Part shown: piece by piece, positions 1 through 10,334 of the stretch | How the letters are laid out: every line of letters begins with the position of its first letter | Position numbering within the stretch: position 1 is the stretch's first letter | DNA from: Marasmius tenuissimus | Taxonomy: Eukaryota > Basidiomycota > Agaricomycetes > Agaricales > Marasmiaceae | NCBI GenBank assembly: GCA_029532415.1 | Contig: JAQOTA010000054.1 | Location: 186,001-250,000, forward strand | Length of the DNA stretch: 64,000 nt | Direction: 5' to 3' | Program-made: the position numbers and the translations under genes | The notes under the pieces: generated by a model | What the model saw: the letters and a program-made list of their open reading frames with translations, nothing else | What the model was told of the DNA's origin: nothing | Databases searched by the model: none

Positions 1-387
1 GGCAGAAACTGGTCCCAACGACAAGTTAGATCTATTGTAGAGAAGAAAAGCAAAGGAGACTGTACTACTCACCTGATCCCAATGACAAGAGGTCAAGATG
101 AGGGACCAGGTGAAGACTACCTAGCTTATATACCTATCCTACAGTCAGAGCTGGAGTCAGAGTGGCTACCTATGAGTCGTGTATGAGTAAGTATGAGTCA
201 AGGATGAATAAGAAATGAGTCGGTATGAGATAATGGGATGGCTGCGCAATGTGGGTCAAAGCTGTGCGATGGTGGGTTAAGAAAGGGAATTGTGAGAAAG
301 AAAGATGTATAGTAAGTGACTGTGAGAAAAGAACATGTGATAATCATGTGAGCAAATGGTGGAGGGAAAAGTGGCGTCTTCATGACA
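1..387 (-). repeat. Element A 3' LTR (partial)
   Basis: Near-identical to 6460-6842 and, inverted, to 10740-11100. The inner end is TGTCATGAAGACGCC when read on the minus strand. The outer roughly 110 bp are missing because the window begins inside the LTR. Confidence 0.92.
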
Positions 388-402
388 TTACCCCCCTTCT
401 AT
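388..402 (-). other. Element A polypurine tract
   Basis: On the minus strand the bases just before the 3' LTR read AGAAGGGGGGTAA. A purine run abutting the 3' LTR is the expected primer for plus-strand DNA synthesis. Confidence 0.75.
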
Positions 403-428
403 GCTTCATTGTCCTCAATGACTATACT

Positions 429-1574
429 TTAGTTGTCTCGGGGTGCTGGTCCTGCTGCCGCCAGGTGTTTCTTGTGGAACTCTTTTACCTTCTGTGGTGC
501 GTTCTTTAGATTCAGTGCTGGTTCCCATGTGCTTTGGTGGTCTCCCTTCCACTTCACTTTGTACTCCAACCGGTGCCACCTGTACTGACTGTCAAGAATT
601 TTGTCCACCTCATACTCTGGTTTGTCCTCGCCCTCGATTTCAATTGGCCCCGGGGGTTCTGGTAACAGACCGTTAATCAGGTTGCCCTTGTAGGGGTAGA
701 GGTTGTCGACGTGGAAGATGGCATGGTGTTGTTCCAGCTCTTCTGGCAAATCCAACTGATAGTCCAAACCTCCCACTTCCTGTACTATCTCGAAGTGGCC
801 CAGGCTCTGATCGCCCAATTTCTCACTCGATAGTTTCAGGTTGAAGTCGGATCCATCTAGCCAAACAAAGTCCCCAACCTTGAACTGGTGTGCCTTCTTC
901 TTTCCTCGCTCGTATCCCTCCTTCTGGTGTCGCTTCATCAAGTGTAGAGCTGCCCCCACGTCCCGGCATACTTCGCGCAGAATGTTGATACGCTTTTCGA
1001 CTTCTGGGATTCCCAATTGTTGTCCCACTGGGATATTGAAAAGGGGTAAGTACCCATATAGGAGTTTGAAGGGGGATAAATGGTGGGCTGAGTGCGTGTG
1101 GGAGTTGAGTACAAATTCTGCGAGTGGAAGATGTTTGGACCAATCATCTTGCCAGTAGTTCGTATACAGCCTCAGGTACTTCTCCACCTCCTGGTTCGCT
1201 CTTTCTGTCTGTCCATTGGCCTGGGGGTGGTATCCTGATGTGAAGCTACCCTTGATCCCTAGTCGTTTTAGTAGCGCTCTGGTGAGCTTGGCATTGAACT
1301 GAGGGCCCCAATCTGACACAAAACGCAGGGGTAAACTGTGAAGTTGGAATATCTCTCGGTAGTAGAGGTCCGCTATCTCTTCGGCAGTGATGTTAGTGGT
1401 GCAGGGGATGGTGTGGACCTGTTTCATGAAGAGATCGGTGCAGACTAGGATTGCATCATAGCCATGAGAATCTGGTAGTTGAGTGATCAGGTTGACTCCT
1501 ACTTCCTCCCATAGGCATTTGGTACTTCGAGGGGTTGCGTAATAGCACAGGGGTGTCGGTGTAGCTTTTTGCAT
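429..1574 (-). pseudogene. Element A integrase core and chromodomain (pol 3' part)
   Basis: An open stretch of 381 codons. The integrase DDE triad is visible: Asp in VCTDLF, Asp in VSDWGPQF and Glu in NGQTERANQ. Beyond the core, a GPY/F-like region (VWLDGSDFNLK, then DLPEELEQHHAIFHVDNLYPYKG) leads into a chromodomain that starts at EYEVDKILDSQ and ends near EFHKKH, with the aromatic cage positions Y, W and W present (YEVDKIL, YKVKWKG, STWEP). It is the downstream half of one pol gene. The upstream part continues in another frame from about 1515, where the sequence shifts by one base just before WEEVGV. The first codon shown is not a true start, because the peptide would be released from a polyprotein. 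Confidence 0.9.
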
Positions 1575-1719
1575 GCACAGGAATCACATCCTTCCATGTA
1601 TTTCTCCACAAACGAACGCATGGTTGGCCACCAAAAGTGGGTGTCCACCAGATCCAGTGTGCCATGGAGTCCGGGATGTCCTGCTGTTGGGTTGTCACGA
1701 CACTGTCGCACTACCTCCC
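1499..1719 (-). pseudogene. Element A integrase zinc-binding N-terminus
   Basis: Codes for an HHCC domain: HPGLH supplies two histidines and CDSCA two cysteines, with the usual WWPTM between them. It stops at 1499 because of a one-base shift and continues in the frame of the integrase core. At its upstream edge (1719) the coding sequence ends exactly at a solo LTR. The same frame also reads into that LTR up to 1846, but those codons belong to the LTR, not to integrase. Confidence 0.88.
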
Positions 1720-2099
1720 TGTCAGCAATCACCAGATCTGACCTGGTGATGCGTCGCACTAAGCTTTCAGACAAGAGGGAACGAGACAAAGATAAGAGAA
1801 CTCTATACTGGTGAGGAATAAACCAGCTCAAGACTGGGGAATACATGCAGAGTATCTACTTCTTATATACTACTGAGAGGACTACGGCATGTGTCTACAG
1901 TGAGGTATGACATCAAGGTATGACATCGTGAAACAGTATCTGAAACAGGACCAACATGTGTCTACAGCATGTGGGTCCCTTCATGTATCTACCATGTGTC
2001 TATATGATAAGATATGAGTCATGTGAGGGATAAGATATAGATAAGATGGAAAGTGATAAGATAAGGAGAAAAGATAAGATAGGAGGGAAATTCATGACA
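1720..2099 (-). repeat. Nested solo LTR in element A integrase, with 5-bp TSD
   Basis: A 380-bp block with TG...CA ends that read, on the minus strand, TGTCATGAATTTCCC...TTGCTGACA. It is flanked by a perfect direct repeat CTCCC at 1715-1719 and 2100-2104. Skipping it and one CTCCC joins RNase H-side codons (VPPDEELRRE) to VVRQCRDN in the same frame, so the insertion is well defined. A TATATAAG box lies at 1862-1869 (minus). The ends resemble those of element A LTRs, but the body differs, so this is a related yet distinct family. No internal region remains, which is typical of LTR-LTR recombination. Confidence 0.93.
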
Positions 2100-2104
2100 C
2101 TCCC

Positions 2105-2516
2105 TTCGCAGCTCCTCGTCTGGGGGTACATATACTCGCCCTCTGTGGTATACCAGTCCATTGTCCTCCTCCCACTCAGCTAGTCCGTTTACCAATCACG
2201 ATGGCCCATTCTTCTTCAACTGCCGGAGTCCTTCCAATACTTCTGCTTCTCTAACAGAGGCTTCCCTGATCCAATTTTCAAGCGGGTTGATCAATGCTGT
2301 GGCTGCAATTTGTACAAAGAGTTCTGGTCCGAGAACCACTTGTTGGCGATTGTCCTCGTTATCTGAGACCTGATGTGCTGTCATACGAGAGAGGGGGTCG
2401 GCTAGTGTGTTGGTTTTGCCAGGGCAATGACCGAGTTGGAAGTGGAAACGGGACAGATAAAGTGCCCAGCGAGCCTGTCGGTGACTTAGGTTTTGAGCAT
2501 TCTTCCAGAACTCCAA
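2105..2516 (-). pseudogene. Element A RNase H tail and pol connection
   Basis: Codons from 2516 encode the end of RNase H ([40 protein letters not shown]), with the last catalytic Asp in ADPLSR. A linker follows to a stop at 2196. In a different frame, 2105-2190 then encodes the pre-integrase segment GLVYHRGRVYVPPDEELRRE. A frameshift therefore lies near 2190-2200. Another at about 2530 separates this from the RT block at 2547. Confidence 0.85.
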
Positions 2517-2546
2517 ATTCGAATGGTCAGTCAGGATCTCAAATGG

Positions 2547-3278
2547 CTAAGGTTGTCCTTCCAGAAAGTATCGCCAGTTCTTCAGGGCATCAATGATTGC
2601 CAACATTTCCCAGTCCCATATCTCATAATTTCTCTCCGCTGGCTGCATGGATGCTGACCGGAATGCAACTGGGTGCCATAAGCCGTCTTCTAATTTCTGG
2701 GATAGCACTCCTCCTGTAGCAAATCCAGAGGCGTCGACTTCAATGTGTGTTGGCCGGTCTGGGTCCCAAAGAGTTAAGATTGGAGCAGTGGTGAAGGCTG
2801 TTCGAAGTTCATCAAAGGCTGCTTGTTGCTGAGTTCCCCAGTCAAAGGAGACATGCTTCCATGTGAGGTTATTGAGTGGCTGTGCTGTTTTTGCAAAATC
2901 CCTAATGAAGTGTCGGTAGAAGTTGGCGAATCCCAAAAAGCCCTGGACATCATGCAGGTTCCGAGGAGTTGCCCATTCTTGTACAGCTTTGACTTTAGCT
3001 GGATCCATGCATACTTGGCCTTCGCTGATCAGGAGTCCCAGGTACTCGATTTCCTGTTGTTCAAATTGGCATTTCTCTGGTCGTAGGTAGAGGTTGTGTT
3101 TCTGGAGTTGTGACAAGACCTCCTTGACTAGGATCTGATGCTCCTCTCGTGTGCTGGTGAAGATGAGAATGTCGTCCAGGTACACAGCGACCTTTCCTAG
3201 GGCGATGAGATCAGCAAATATAGAATTCATGAGGGATTGGAACGTAGCAGGTGAGCTAGTGAGTCCAAAGAACATCAC
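2547..3278 (-). pseudogene. Element A reverse transcriptase (3' part) and RNase H
   Basis: An open stretch of 243 codons. It begins at FFGLTSSPATFQSLMN, contains the RT active site YLDDILIF, and continues through the thumb (VQGFLGFANFYRHFIRDF) to RNase H with HIEVDASGFATGGVL and the catalytic Glu in NYEIWDWEMLAI. The missing RT front part lies upstream in two other frames. The final line of RNase H continues at 2516 after a shift. The residues needed for catalysis are present, but the frame is not. Confidence 0.92.
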
Positions 3279-3369
3279 TCTTGGTTCGAACAGTCCTCTA
3301 TTGGTTGCGAAGGCGGCCTTCCATTCATCTCCTTCCTTAATCTGTATGTCGTTGTATCCCCATTGTACA

Positions 3370-4557
3370 TCAAATTTTGTGAAATACTTTGCACCTTGGA
3401 GTCAATTGATGATATCTGTGACCAGGGGGAGTGGGTAACGGTTTTTTGATAGTGTACTCATTAATTTTCCGATAGTCCTGCACGAATCTGAGTTTTCCAT
3501 CCTTCTTCTTCACAAAGTAAACAGGTGATGCAAGAGGTGATTTCAAGGGTCGGATGTAGCCTTTCCATTGGTTCTCTTCCAGGAACTTGTCCAGTTCTTG
3601 TTGTTTGTTGAGTGACATGGGGTAGACCTTTGTTTTCATTGTCTGTGGTGATCCTGGTGTGAGTTCAATAGCATGGTCCCATGGCTTGTGAGCTGGAAGT
3701 TGCTTGGATTCCTGCTCAGAAAAGACTTTAGCGTATTCCTGATATGATTCTGGTACCATCTCCTCAAATGACTGTTTTGGCTTTTCCTTGTTGGTTTCTT
3801 CAGCAATCTGTTGAGAGTACATGTACCCTGCTGCAACCCATACCTCGTCATGACAGTCCTCTAAGATTCCTCTTTTGACTAAAGATCTGCGTGCAGCTCG
3901 GTTAGCCATGATATGATAAAGTGGTGTCGTATCTTCAGGCTCCACCGGGGGTGTTTCGATAATGGATGCATGGATGGTTTCGAAGGGGTCGTCAATATAT
4001 TCAAGAATAGCATTGCTGAGTGGTGGATTACCTGTTCCTGCCCATTTCTCTTCATCCTCCACTTCTTCTATCTCCACTCCTCGTTTTGGGACTGAAAGCT
4101 GCCCCCCTTTCCAGTTGATCTGAGGATTGGTCTTCCGAAGCCAGGGTAGCCCTAATATAACATGTTCTCCTCCTAGATCCGTGACCAAGAAGTCCGTCCA
4201 CGTCTCAGTGTCCTCCACCACCAGACCTAGACGAGCGTAGCATGTGATACTTCCAGCCTGGTTTAGTGTTCCATCAATGTTGTGAACTCGAATTGGGTGT
4301 TGGAGAGGGAAGGTGGTGATGCAATTGGTTGCGACAAAGGATTTTCCAAGAAATAATGCGGTGGCCCCACTATCGATCATGGCTGTTGTTTCAGTCTGGC
4401 GATGCTTTCCTTTCAGTATGATTTGTATGCGGAAGTGAGATGAGAGAGTGTCTATTTCGCAAACGGAGGATATTGTACATGAGTGAATTGAGTCATACGA
4501 GGAGGAAGCATAAACTGAAGCTGGTGAGGGTGTCTTCGTCACGGCGAAGGCGGACAC
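3370..4557 (-). pseudogene. Element A protease and start of reverse transcriptase
   Basis: 395 codons. A retropepsin-like aspartic protease lies near residues 55-150, with the active-site motif MIDSGATALFLG and the later hydrophobic ILGLPWL. The RT fingers follow (LDKFLEENQWKGYIRPLKSPLASPVYFVKKKDGKLRFVQDYRKINEYT). Near 3430 a one-base change in a C-rich run shifts the frame. In the correct downstream frame a TGA at 3402-3404 also interrupts the sequence just before the FTKFD motif. The start at 4557 lies 5 bp beyond the gag stop and in another frame, as in Ty3-type elements that express Pol separately or by frameshifting. Confidence 0.92.
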
Positions 4558-4562
4558 CCTAC

Positions 4563-5138
4563 TTAAAAATCCTTTTGCATGAGTTGTTGGAGAATAGTGT
4601 TCTGCTGGGCTAGGGCTTGCTGGAGGGCAGCAATTTGGGCAATGGCATCCATGTTGGGGGTGGAAGAGGGAGTGGCAGAGATTTGGGCAGTAGGGGTCAT
4701 TGGCAGTGGTGAGTATGAGGGTGTAGGTGTTGGTTCATCTGGGAAGAGAGTGAAAGGGGTGGCTGAAATCTGTTGGCGTTGGATTCCTCCTCCGGGTGCT
4801 CTCCCTAGGTACTTATCCTGGCATACATTGGACCTGTGTCCAGGACGTGCACAGTAGTTGCATTTATCCTGTCCGTGGTTCCCATTGGCCTTGGTATGAT
4901 CACTCGCCCCGCATCCGTAACACTTCCCCCGCATTGCTTTCACAAAGTCCTCCCTAGTGCGTCCATTTCCTGTGGGGATGTTGGAATGATTTGCGCTAAT
5001 AGTAGTGACAGTTGTTTCTACCTGTCTCTTGGCCACTAATCCTTCCTCCTGCAGGGACCTCTCTGCTTTGCAAGCTCGTGTTTCCAGTTCAGTTAGATTG
5101 GCGGGTTCTCCTTGGGACAATTCCATCATCACCAACAA
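4563..5138 (-). pseudogene. Element A gag, C-terminal part with zinc knuckle
   Basis: Contains CYGCGASDHTKANGNHGQDKC followed by CNYCARPGHRSNVC. The second is a CX2CX4HX4C knuckle (nucleocapsid RNA binding); the first is a longer variant. A Pro/Thr-rich stretch and a Gln-rich helical tail (IAALQQALAQQNTILQQLMQ) close the protein at a TAA. It is in the same frame as the gag block upstream and is separated from it only by TGA codons at 5172-5174 and 5139-5141, so both are parts of one gag gene. Confidence 0.88.
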
Positions 5139-5171
5139 TCATTTAAGGTCTGCGTTCAGACCCTTGCGGTA

Positions 5172-6140
5172 TCAGATTTGAAGATCTGCGTCTGATAGTC
5201 CTGTCTTCATAGTGGCCTCCTTGAACTCCTGACTGTAGAGAGTCACAGTCTTGTTCTCCTGTTTAAGGTTGGTAAGAATTTCGATGGCATCTGCTTTTTC
5301 ATTGGCTGCCCCGAACCGGACTTTGAAGGATTCCTCAAACTGGGCCCATCTCCCTCCGAAAGGGAATTGATCTTCAGGGAGCTCTTTTAGGGCTACCTTG
5401 TTGGCCTGTATCAAGTAGTAGGCTGCCCAAGCTCCTGCCTTCCCCTTGCAGAAGGATAGAGTGGATTGAATCGTCCTCCGCTCATCTAATTGACCCTTCT
5501 CTGTTGGGTGCTGGGGGGCCTTCTCTTGTATAGCCCAGTTTTTGAACATGGGTAGAAAGTGTGCCACATCCCAGGTTTCTCCCTTGAAGTTACTGGATTT
5601 GGCAATGATCTTCCCTACTTCTTTGTTGGACTGGAAGGCTTCCTTGATGGCATCTAGCTGTGCTTGGGTGTCTTTCTGGGAATTCACCATAGCCCTTAGG
5701 ACTTCGTCCAGTGTGGCCTGGCTTGCAGTATTGGATGTAGACATGTTGGTGGTATTGGATTCAGAAGTGTGAGTGGATGTGGTAGACGCGGTAGGTGAGG
5801 GAGCCCTGTGTGCAGCAGCGGAAGATGGTCTGGTGTTGGTTGGGGTTTTAGCTACAGCAAAAGTGGCTTCTGAGGCAACAAATGCTGGGATTTCAGTACG
5901 AGCAATGGGTGTATCGAGAGGGCTAGGAGTGACGGGGTTGAAAGTAACAGGTGGACTATCAGGATTTTCAGTCAGGCCTTCTACTGTGAGGCATGCGAGT
6001 GAGGCTGCAAGATCTGAGGCTGCGGGATCTGAAGTGGGAGACAGTGGTGACAGTGGGGCAGGTTCAGGAGTCAGGATGCGAGGTGCTGGAATGGGCCCAA
6101 GTCGATTGTTATCAGAGAAGATAATGGTCCCTAGGATCAA
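5172..6140 (-). pseudogene. Element A gag, N-terminal and capsid part
   Basis: The first 130 codons are Pro/Ser/Thr-rich and could be partly leader. The first good ATG inside is at about 5744 (MSTSNTASQ), and the 6140 codon is TTG, so the true start is uncertain. The rest is a retrotransposon gag (capsid) domain with the usual ITNL/YSQEFKE pattern (IEILTNLKQENKTVTLYSQEFKEATMK). It ends at a TGA in LQI-stop-YRKG, where Arg would be the natural residue. Confidence 0.85.
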
Positions 6141-6347
6141 GTGTTCTGGGGTTGCATTTGGGCAGGGATAATTGTTGCAAGATGTCCAGGTGTCCTTCTT
6201 CCTGGGGTTCTTATGCCAATGTTCAGGTGCAGTGAGTTCTACTCTGTGTGGTTGCTGGTAACACTTCTGGGTGGGATCCGTTGTGAACTTGCAAGGACAA
6301 CCTTCCTTTTGGCTAGGCTGTCAGTGCAATAAAGGATCTTGACCTAA
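6141..6347 (-). other. Element A 5' leader and primer-binding region
   Basis: Lies between the 5' LTR and gag. Next to the LTR the minus strand reads TTAGGTCAAGATCCTTTATT. It does not show the TGG start expected for complementarity to a tRNA CCA end, so the primer cannot be named. No other gene is seen. Confidence 0.5.
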
Positions 6348-6842
6348 TGTCACAAAGTGCTGAGTGTCTATCGGAGACGGTGAAGGCAGAGAGCGGTGAT
6401 AGCAAGTTTGGAGAAGAGCAGCGGGCTCAACTCAGACAGAGATAAGGCAGAAACTGGTCCCAACTGGTCCCAACAACTAGTTAGATCTATTGTAGAGAAG
6501 GAAAGAGAAGGAAACTGTACTACTCACCTGGTCCCAACGACAAGAGGTCAAGATGAGGGACCAGGTGAAGACTACCTAGCTTATATACCTATCCTACAGT
6601 CAGAGCTGGAGTCAGAGTGGCTACCTATGAGTCGTGTATGAGTAAGTATGAGTCAAGGATGAATAAGGAATGAGTCGATGTGAGATAATGGGATGGCTGC
6701 GCAATGTGGGTCAAAGCTGTGCGATGGTGGGTTAAGAAAGGGAATTGTGAGAAAGAAAGATGTATAGTAAGTGACTGTGAGAAAAGAACATGTGATAATC
6801 ATGTGAGCAAATGGTGGAGGGAAAAGTGGTGTCTTCATGACA
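6348..6842 (-). repeat. Element A 5' LTR, 495 bp
   Basis: TG...CA ends (plus strand TGTCACAAAG...CTTCATGACA). On the minus strand a TATATAAG box lies at 6580-6587. The U3 side (6627-6690) carries repeated ATGAGT units, including TGAGTCA. It differs from the left LTR by several substitutions and by a short duplication of aactggtccc near 6450, so the element is not recent. Confidence 0.92.
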
Positions 6843-7920
6843 AGTTCAGAGCAACAGAGGTGGGTGTTAGATGCTCTCAGTGTAAACAACAGATATTCTC
6901 ACTCAAACTTCCAAACCCTTGCGCTTCAAAAATAGAGTGAGTGGAGTCCCACAGCTTGGAACCAGGTAAAACCATAAGATGGTGAGGAGAAACTGCGACC
7001 TGCCCCTTTAACTGCTGGCTTTCCTAAAATATACCCAATTTCACGTTGTAGGTTGTGCCGCAAGCCATGGAATAGCAGGAGGTACAGTCGCCCAAAAAAC
7101 TGGCCAAATATTGGGGTACCCCATAAAGAATGGCCTATATCTTCACTACAGAGCATGATTATCTAATACTCTTGGTACACAAAATGGACCCTGAAAGCAC
7201 CACTTTCAGGTGCAGTTTACCCCCTCAGATTATCAGCTCCCAGTGTGGAGATATTCCACATTCAAGTCAAAATTGTATTTGGCCAGTTTTTGGATATCTG
7301 TGCACGACCCATACACAACTCTCTCATGCCCTCAACATTTACTCCCTTATGTTTCACTAATTCATTTTACTTCTTTCTTCACTCCCTCCATCATCACAGT
7401 TTCTATATCCACTTTCCCGCTCTTCTCTTCGTCTTCCAGGCCCGACAACCGACGTCTCCTTCCGCACCACCACGAACACACACCGTCTTAGCCCAACGGT
7501 CGGAGCTTGACCCACTCCTATGTGTTGTTCACCCCTACAAGTCTGGTGGTATGCCGACGGTTGACTGACGTTTGACGGTTTGATTTGGGAATCCCCCGAC
7601 GGACACTGCATTTATTTATCCTACCTGTTTCATGTTGACCTGGGCTTTGTATAAGTTCTCTTGTGAACTAGTTTGGATATTATCTCAAGTTTCTCACTAT
7701 CTCAAGCCTATCATAAGTTCCGTCCTAAGTCTACCTTCTGCCTACTCTTCTCTCGACTCTTACTCTATTATCACTCACCTTCCGACCTCTTCGAACGTCC
7801 GATACTCGGACAGCAACTCCTTCTTCAGTGGTGACCACCGCAGGGGTAATTCTACTGCTTGGTTTTCCGGGAAGGTGAGGTTCTCTCTGCCACCTATTTT
7901 ACTAATTCCTCTTTTCTATC
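6843..7920. other. Region between A and B; leader or degraded LTR of B
   Basis: No gene supported. 6860-7085 is diverged but recognisably similar to about 53600-53850 (for example gtgccgcaagcc against atgccgcaaacc), which marks an old repeat. The pyrimidine-rich 7260-7920, with TATA-like and CT-rich stretches, is likely the 5' LTR or leader of element B. Its ends cannot be set because the 3' LTR is missing. Confidence 0.4.
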
Positions 7921-8595
7921 ATGGCTACCAATGCTGCCGCTCTACCCGTCCCTATGCCTATACCTGGCACCCGCGATGCTCCCCATTTCAATGGTAAGTT
8001 TGCCACTGAATTTCTTAACAGGATCAAACTACATGGGGAAGCCGCTGTAATTACTGACCACGACAAACTTGTCAATTACATCTACCAGTACTCTTCGGAT
8101 CAAGTTAAGGAGTACATCCGTTACATTCCTGACTTTGACGTTGAGGTCGAGACCAAGACATGGACTGCCGCTTCAACCATGCTCAAGTCCATGTTTGCAT
8201 CGACTGACGTGGCAGTCACCTTCACTGAAGCTTCTCTCTCCGCTTATGCTAAGACTCACGCTAATGATCATTCTTTTTCCTCGCAGGGTGACGTCGAATC
8301 CCACTATTTGGGCTTCCAGAAGATTGCTGCCCCGCTCATCAAGTCGAACAATATGACTGACAAGAAGCGAGATTACTATTTCGCTCAAGGCGTTCCCAAG
8401 GACTTGCGCGAGTGGTTTCTCTCTAAAGTTCCCAAAGCTAACCGTGTTAAAGATAACCCGCCGAAGATTGAGGCCGCTCAAAGGATCCTCCTGGGAAGGT
8501 ATGCAAGAGCTCACTTTTTTATGAAGCAGGTGACCTCGACGAGAAGACTCCAGTCTATGACGCAGAAGGGAATCGTATTGATTCTAACAAGGTGA
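7921..8595 (+). pseudogene. Element B gag, N-terminal part
   Basis: The ATG follows a CT-rich leader. The protein begins MATNAAALPVPMPIPGTRDAPHF with a gag-like core (EFLNRIKLHGEAA, DKLVNYIYQYSSDQVKEYIRYIPDF, KTWTAASTMLKSMFASTD). The sense reading is reliable to about 8500. After that the natural continuation (GDLDEKTPVYDAEGNRID) is in the neighbouring frame, so a small indel lies near 8500-8515 and the last 30 or so codons of this stretch are out of frame. Confidence 0.82.
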
Positions 8596-9047
8596 GTCTT
8601 TTTCCTTCTGGTTCTACTGACGCAGCTTTGTCTAGATCCAAGCCCGTGGCGACAAAATCTATGACACCAACTTCACCATCAACATCTGTTGACGAGTTGA
8701 CGAAGGCCATGGAAGAACTTCGACTTTACCAACTTCGAGTTGAAGAAATTCTTGCTTGCGGATCATCCACAGCTTCTCAACCAGCAACTCAACGTGCCCT
8801 GAATCCGAACCATGCATTTGCTGCAATGGATCAGGATGGTAATAATGATCCGTTTTGTATGATCTGTGGACTGTCAGCTAACACAGGGTTGAAATATCAA
8901 CTGGGACCATCAAACTGTGATCTTACGCCTGGACTTTTGGCCGAAGGTGATATGATTTTCGATCCCGAGACTAATCATTATCTTCTTCCTTCGGGTTTGA
9001 ATCTCCCTAGAGGTCCTTGCGGAGTTGGCATTGCAGGACTCATCTGA
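8592..9047 (+). pseudogene. Element B gag, C-terminal part
   Basis: The same frame is open upstream from about 8510, giving DLDEKTPVYDAEGNRID before 8592. It includes a helical segment (VDELTKAMEELRLYQLRVEEIL) and a Cys-containing segment (FCMICGLS...LGPSNCDLTPG) that may replace a classic zinc knuckle. It ends at TGA 9045-9047. The next open stretch (9138-10334) is in exactly the same frame, so gag and protease appear to be one reading frame split by this single stop. Confidence 0.78.
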
Positions 9048-9137
9048 AACGCTAAACAGAAACAAGTATCAAGGAACACAGGTGCGTCTCAAGATACTCC
9101 CCCTCATATTTCATCGACTAGCTCCGCTTCTTTTCAA

Positions 9138-10334
9138 ATGGATGACATATCGATTGGGGACAGTGGATTCTTTGGTGTTTGTCCCGTATCTCTGACAGCT
9201 AGCCCCGCGTTGCGATCTGGAAGGGATGTCTCAAACCGATTTGATCCTGCCAAAAAACTGGAATCAGCAAAAGGTAAAGAACGTGAAACAGCTAAACCAG
9301 TTCCAGGACCGTCAACACCAAGATCAGATCCCCCGAAACAGGTACCAGTACCAACAACACAGACTCCACCAAAGGACAGCCGTATCAATATTCCGCAGCC
9401 TCCCCACCCAATCAACCGAAAGGATGGCTGGCAAGACGCACTTCCGTCGAAGAACAAACAAGACTCAGACATCAACATGGGTGATGATAGTAAGAAGACT
9501 CGCCCCGGTGGCCCGGGCTTTCACTTCACTTCAGACATTCAAGAGCGTACTAACATTGATCACCTGATGAACCAATGTCTCCACCAGATTGTACCAGTTC
9601 AGTTTGGTGCACTGGTCGGTGCCAGCCCCAAACTTCAGTCAGCATTCATGGATGTGTTCCACACTAAACGAGTCTACAACCAATCTGCTGAGTCCTTCAT
9701 TTCTCACGATCCTGTTTCCGACTCTCCGCCTGTTGTCAAATCCTTCTCTGAAAGACTCTACGTAGGAAACTCTCAACCTGAAGAGCTCGAGCGCTTCGTA
9801 ACTAGTTACTCGGCTAAGGCAATTCGGGTTCCAGAAGAGAAGTTCATGGCCATGACTTGTGGTTATATTAGGGTTGAGATTTGCGGTAAGGTTTACAAGG
9901 CGCTGATTGATACAGGTTCGGAGATCAACGTTGCTGGCACTCACCTTGATGAAGAAACGGCTTTGCCTCTCGATTTTGTTGGTATGCGCTGGTTGTTGAA
10001 GGGAATACATGGCAGACCCGAACAACTGAAGGGTTTGGTTATTGACTGTCCTATTCGTCTCGGTGATCATGACTTCCCAGCTCATATCTTCGTCTCGAGG
10101 TTCAGTCTAGGAGATTACGATATGATTCTAGGTCAACCGTTCTTCAATTGGTATGCGACTCGAATCAACTTTAACCGAACGGGCAAAGTTTTCCTCTACT
10201 TGTGGGAAGATGGCAACCGCGACCGCAATCCAACGGTGAGTATTATGATTGCTGATCCTGATAGCAAGCGCAATGTCTCTTCGGTCTCCCATCAAGCTTT
10301 CATTGAGGAGGTTGAGGACCAAGAGGATTTTTGA
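9138..10334 (+). CDS. Element B aspartic protease region
   Basis: 398 codons. The N-terminal half is Pro/Lys/Ser-rich linker. Near residues 240-370 lies a retropepsin-like fold: ALIDTGSEINVAG holds the catalytic DTG at about residue 257, and YDMILGQPFFNWY is the typical later strand. The frame opens directly after the TGA at 9047 in phase with gag. It ends ...EDQEDF-TGA at 10332-10334. The pol frame overlaps here in the -1 phase across a run of five T, so ribosomal slippage or a mutation could link them. Confidence 0.8.
   Translation: MDDISIGDSGFFGVCPVSLTASPALRSGRDVSNRFDPAKKLESAKGKERETAKPVPGPSTPRSDPPKQVPVPTTQTPPKDSRINIPQPPHPINRKDGWQDALPSKNKQDSDINMGDDSKKTRPGGPGFHFTSDIQERTNIDHLMNQCLHQIVPVQFGALVGASPKLQSAFMDVFHTKRVYNQSAESFISHDPVSDSPPVVKSFSERLYVGNSQPEELERFVTSYSAKAIRVPEEKFMAMTCGYIRVEICGKVYKALIDTGSEINVAGTHLDEETALPLDFVGMRWLLKGIHGRPEQLKGLVIDCPIRLGDHDFPAHIFVSRFSLGDYDMILGQPFFNWYATRINFNRTGKVFLYLWEDGNRDRNPTVSIMIADPDSKRNVSSVSHQAFIEEVEDQEDF

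Larger units (their letters stand above)
1..6842 (-). mobile_element. Element A: decayed Ty3/gypsy chromovirus, 3' end cut by window edge
   Basis: Long terminal repeats lie at 1-387 (truncated by the window start) and 6348-6842. Between them, on the minus strand and in order, are gag, aspartic protease, reverse transcriptase, RNase H, integrase and a C-terminal chromodomain. RT before integrase is the Ty3 order, and the chromodomain places it among chromoviruses, whose chromodomain is thought to steer integration to marked chromatin. The coding region is broken by in-frame TGA codons (5172-5174, 5139-5141, 3402-3404), by single-base frameshifts near 3430, 2530 and 1515, and by a nested solo LTR at 1720-2099. 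It cannot be autonomous. The bases after the right LTR (agttc at 6843) would be one TSD copy; the partner lies outside the window. Confidence 0.93.

Noticed and set aside
8593..8636. Possible spliceosomal intron (GTGAGT...CTAG) in element B gag
   Set aside because: The reading frame runs open straight through it in phase from GNRIDSNK to the downstream gag codons, so no splicing is needed.
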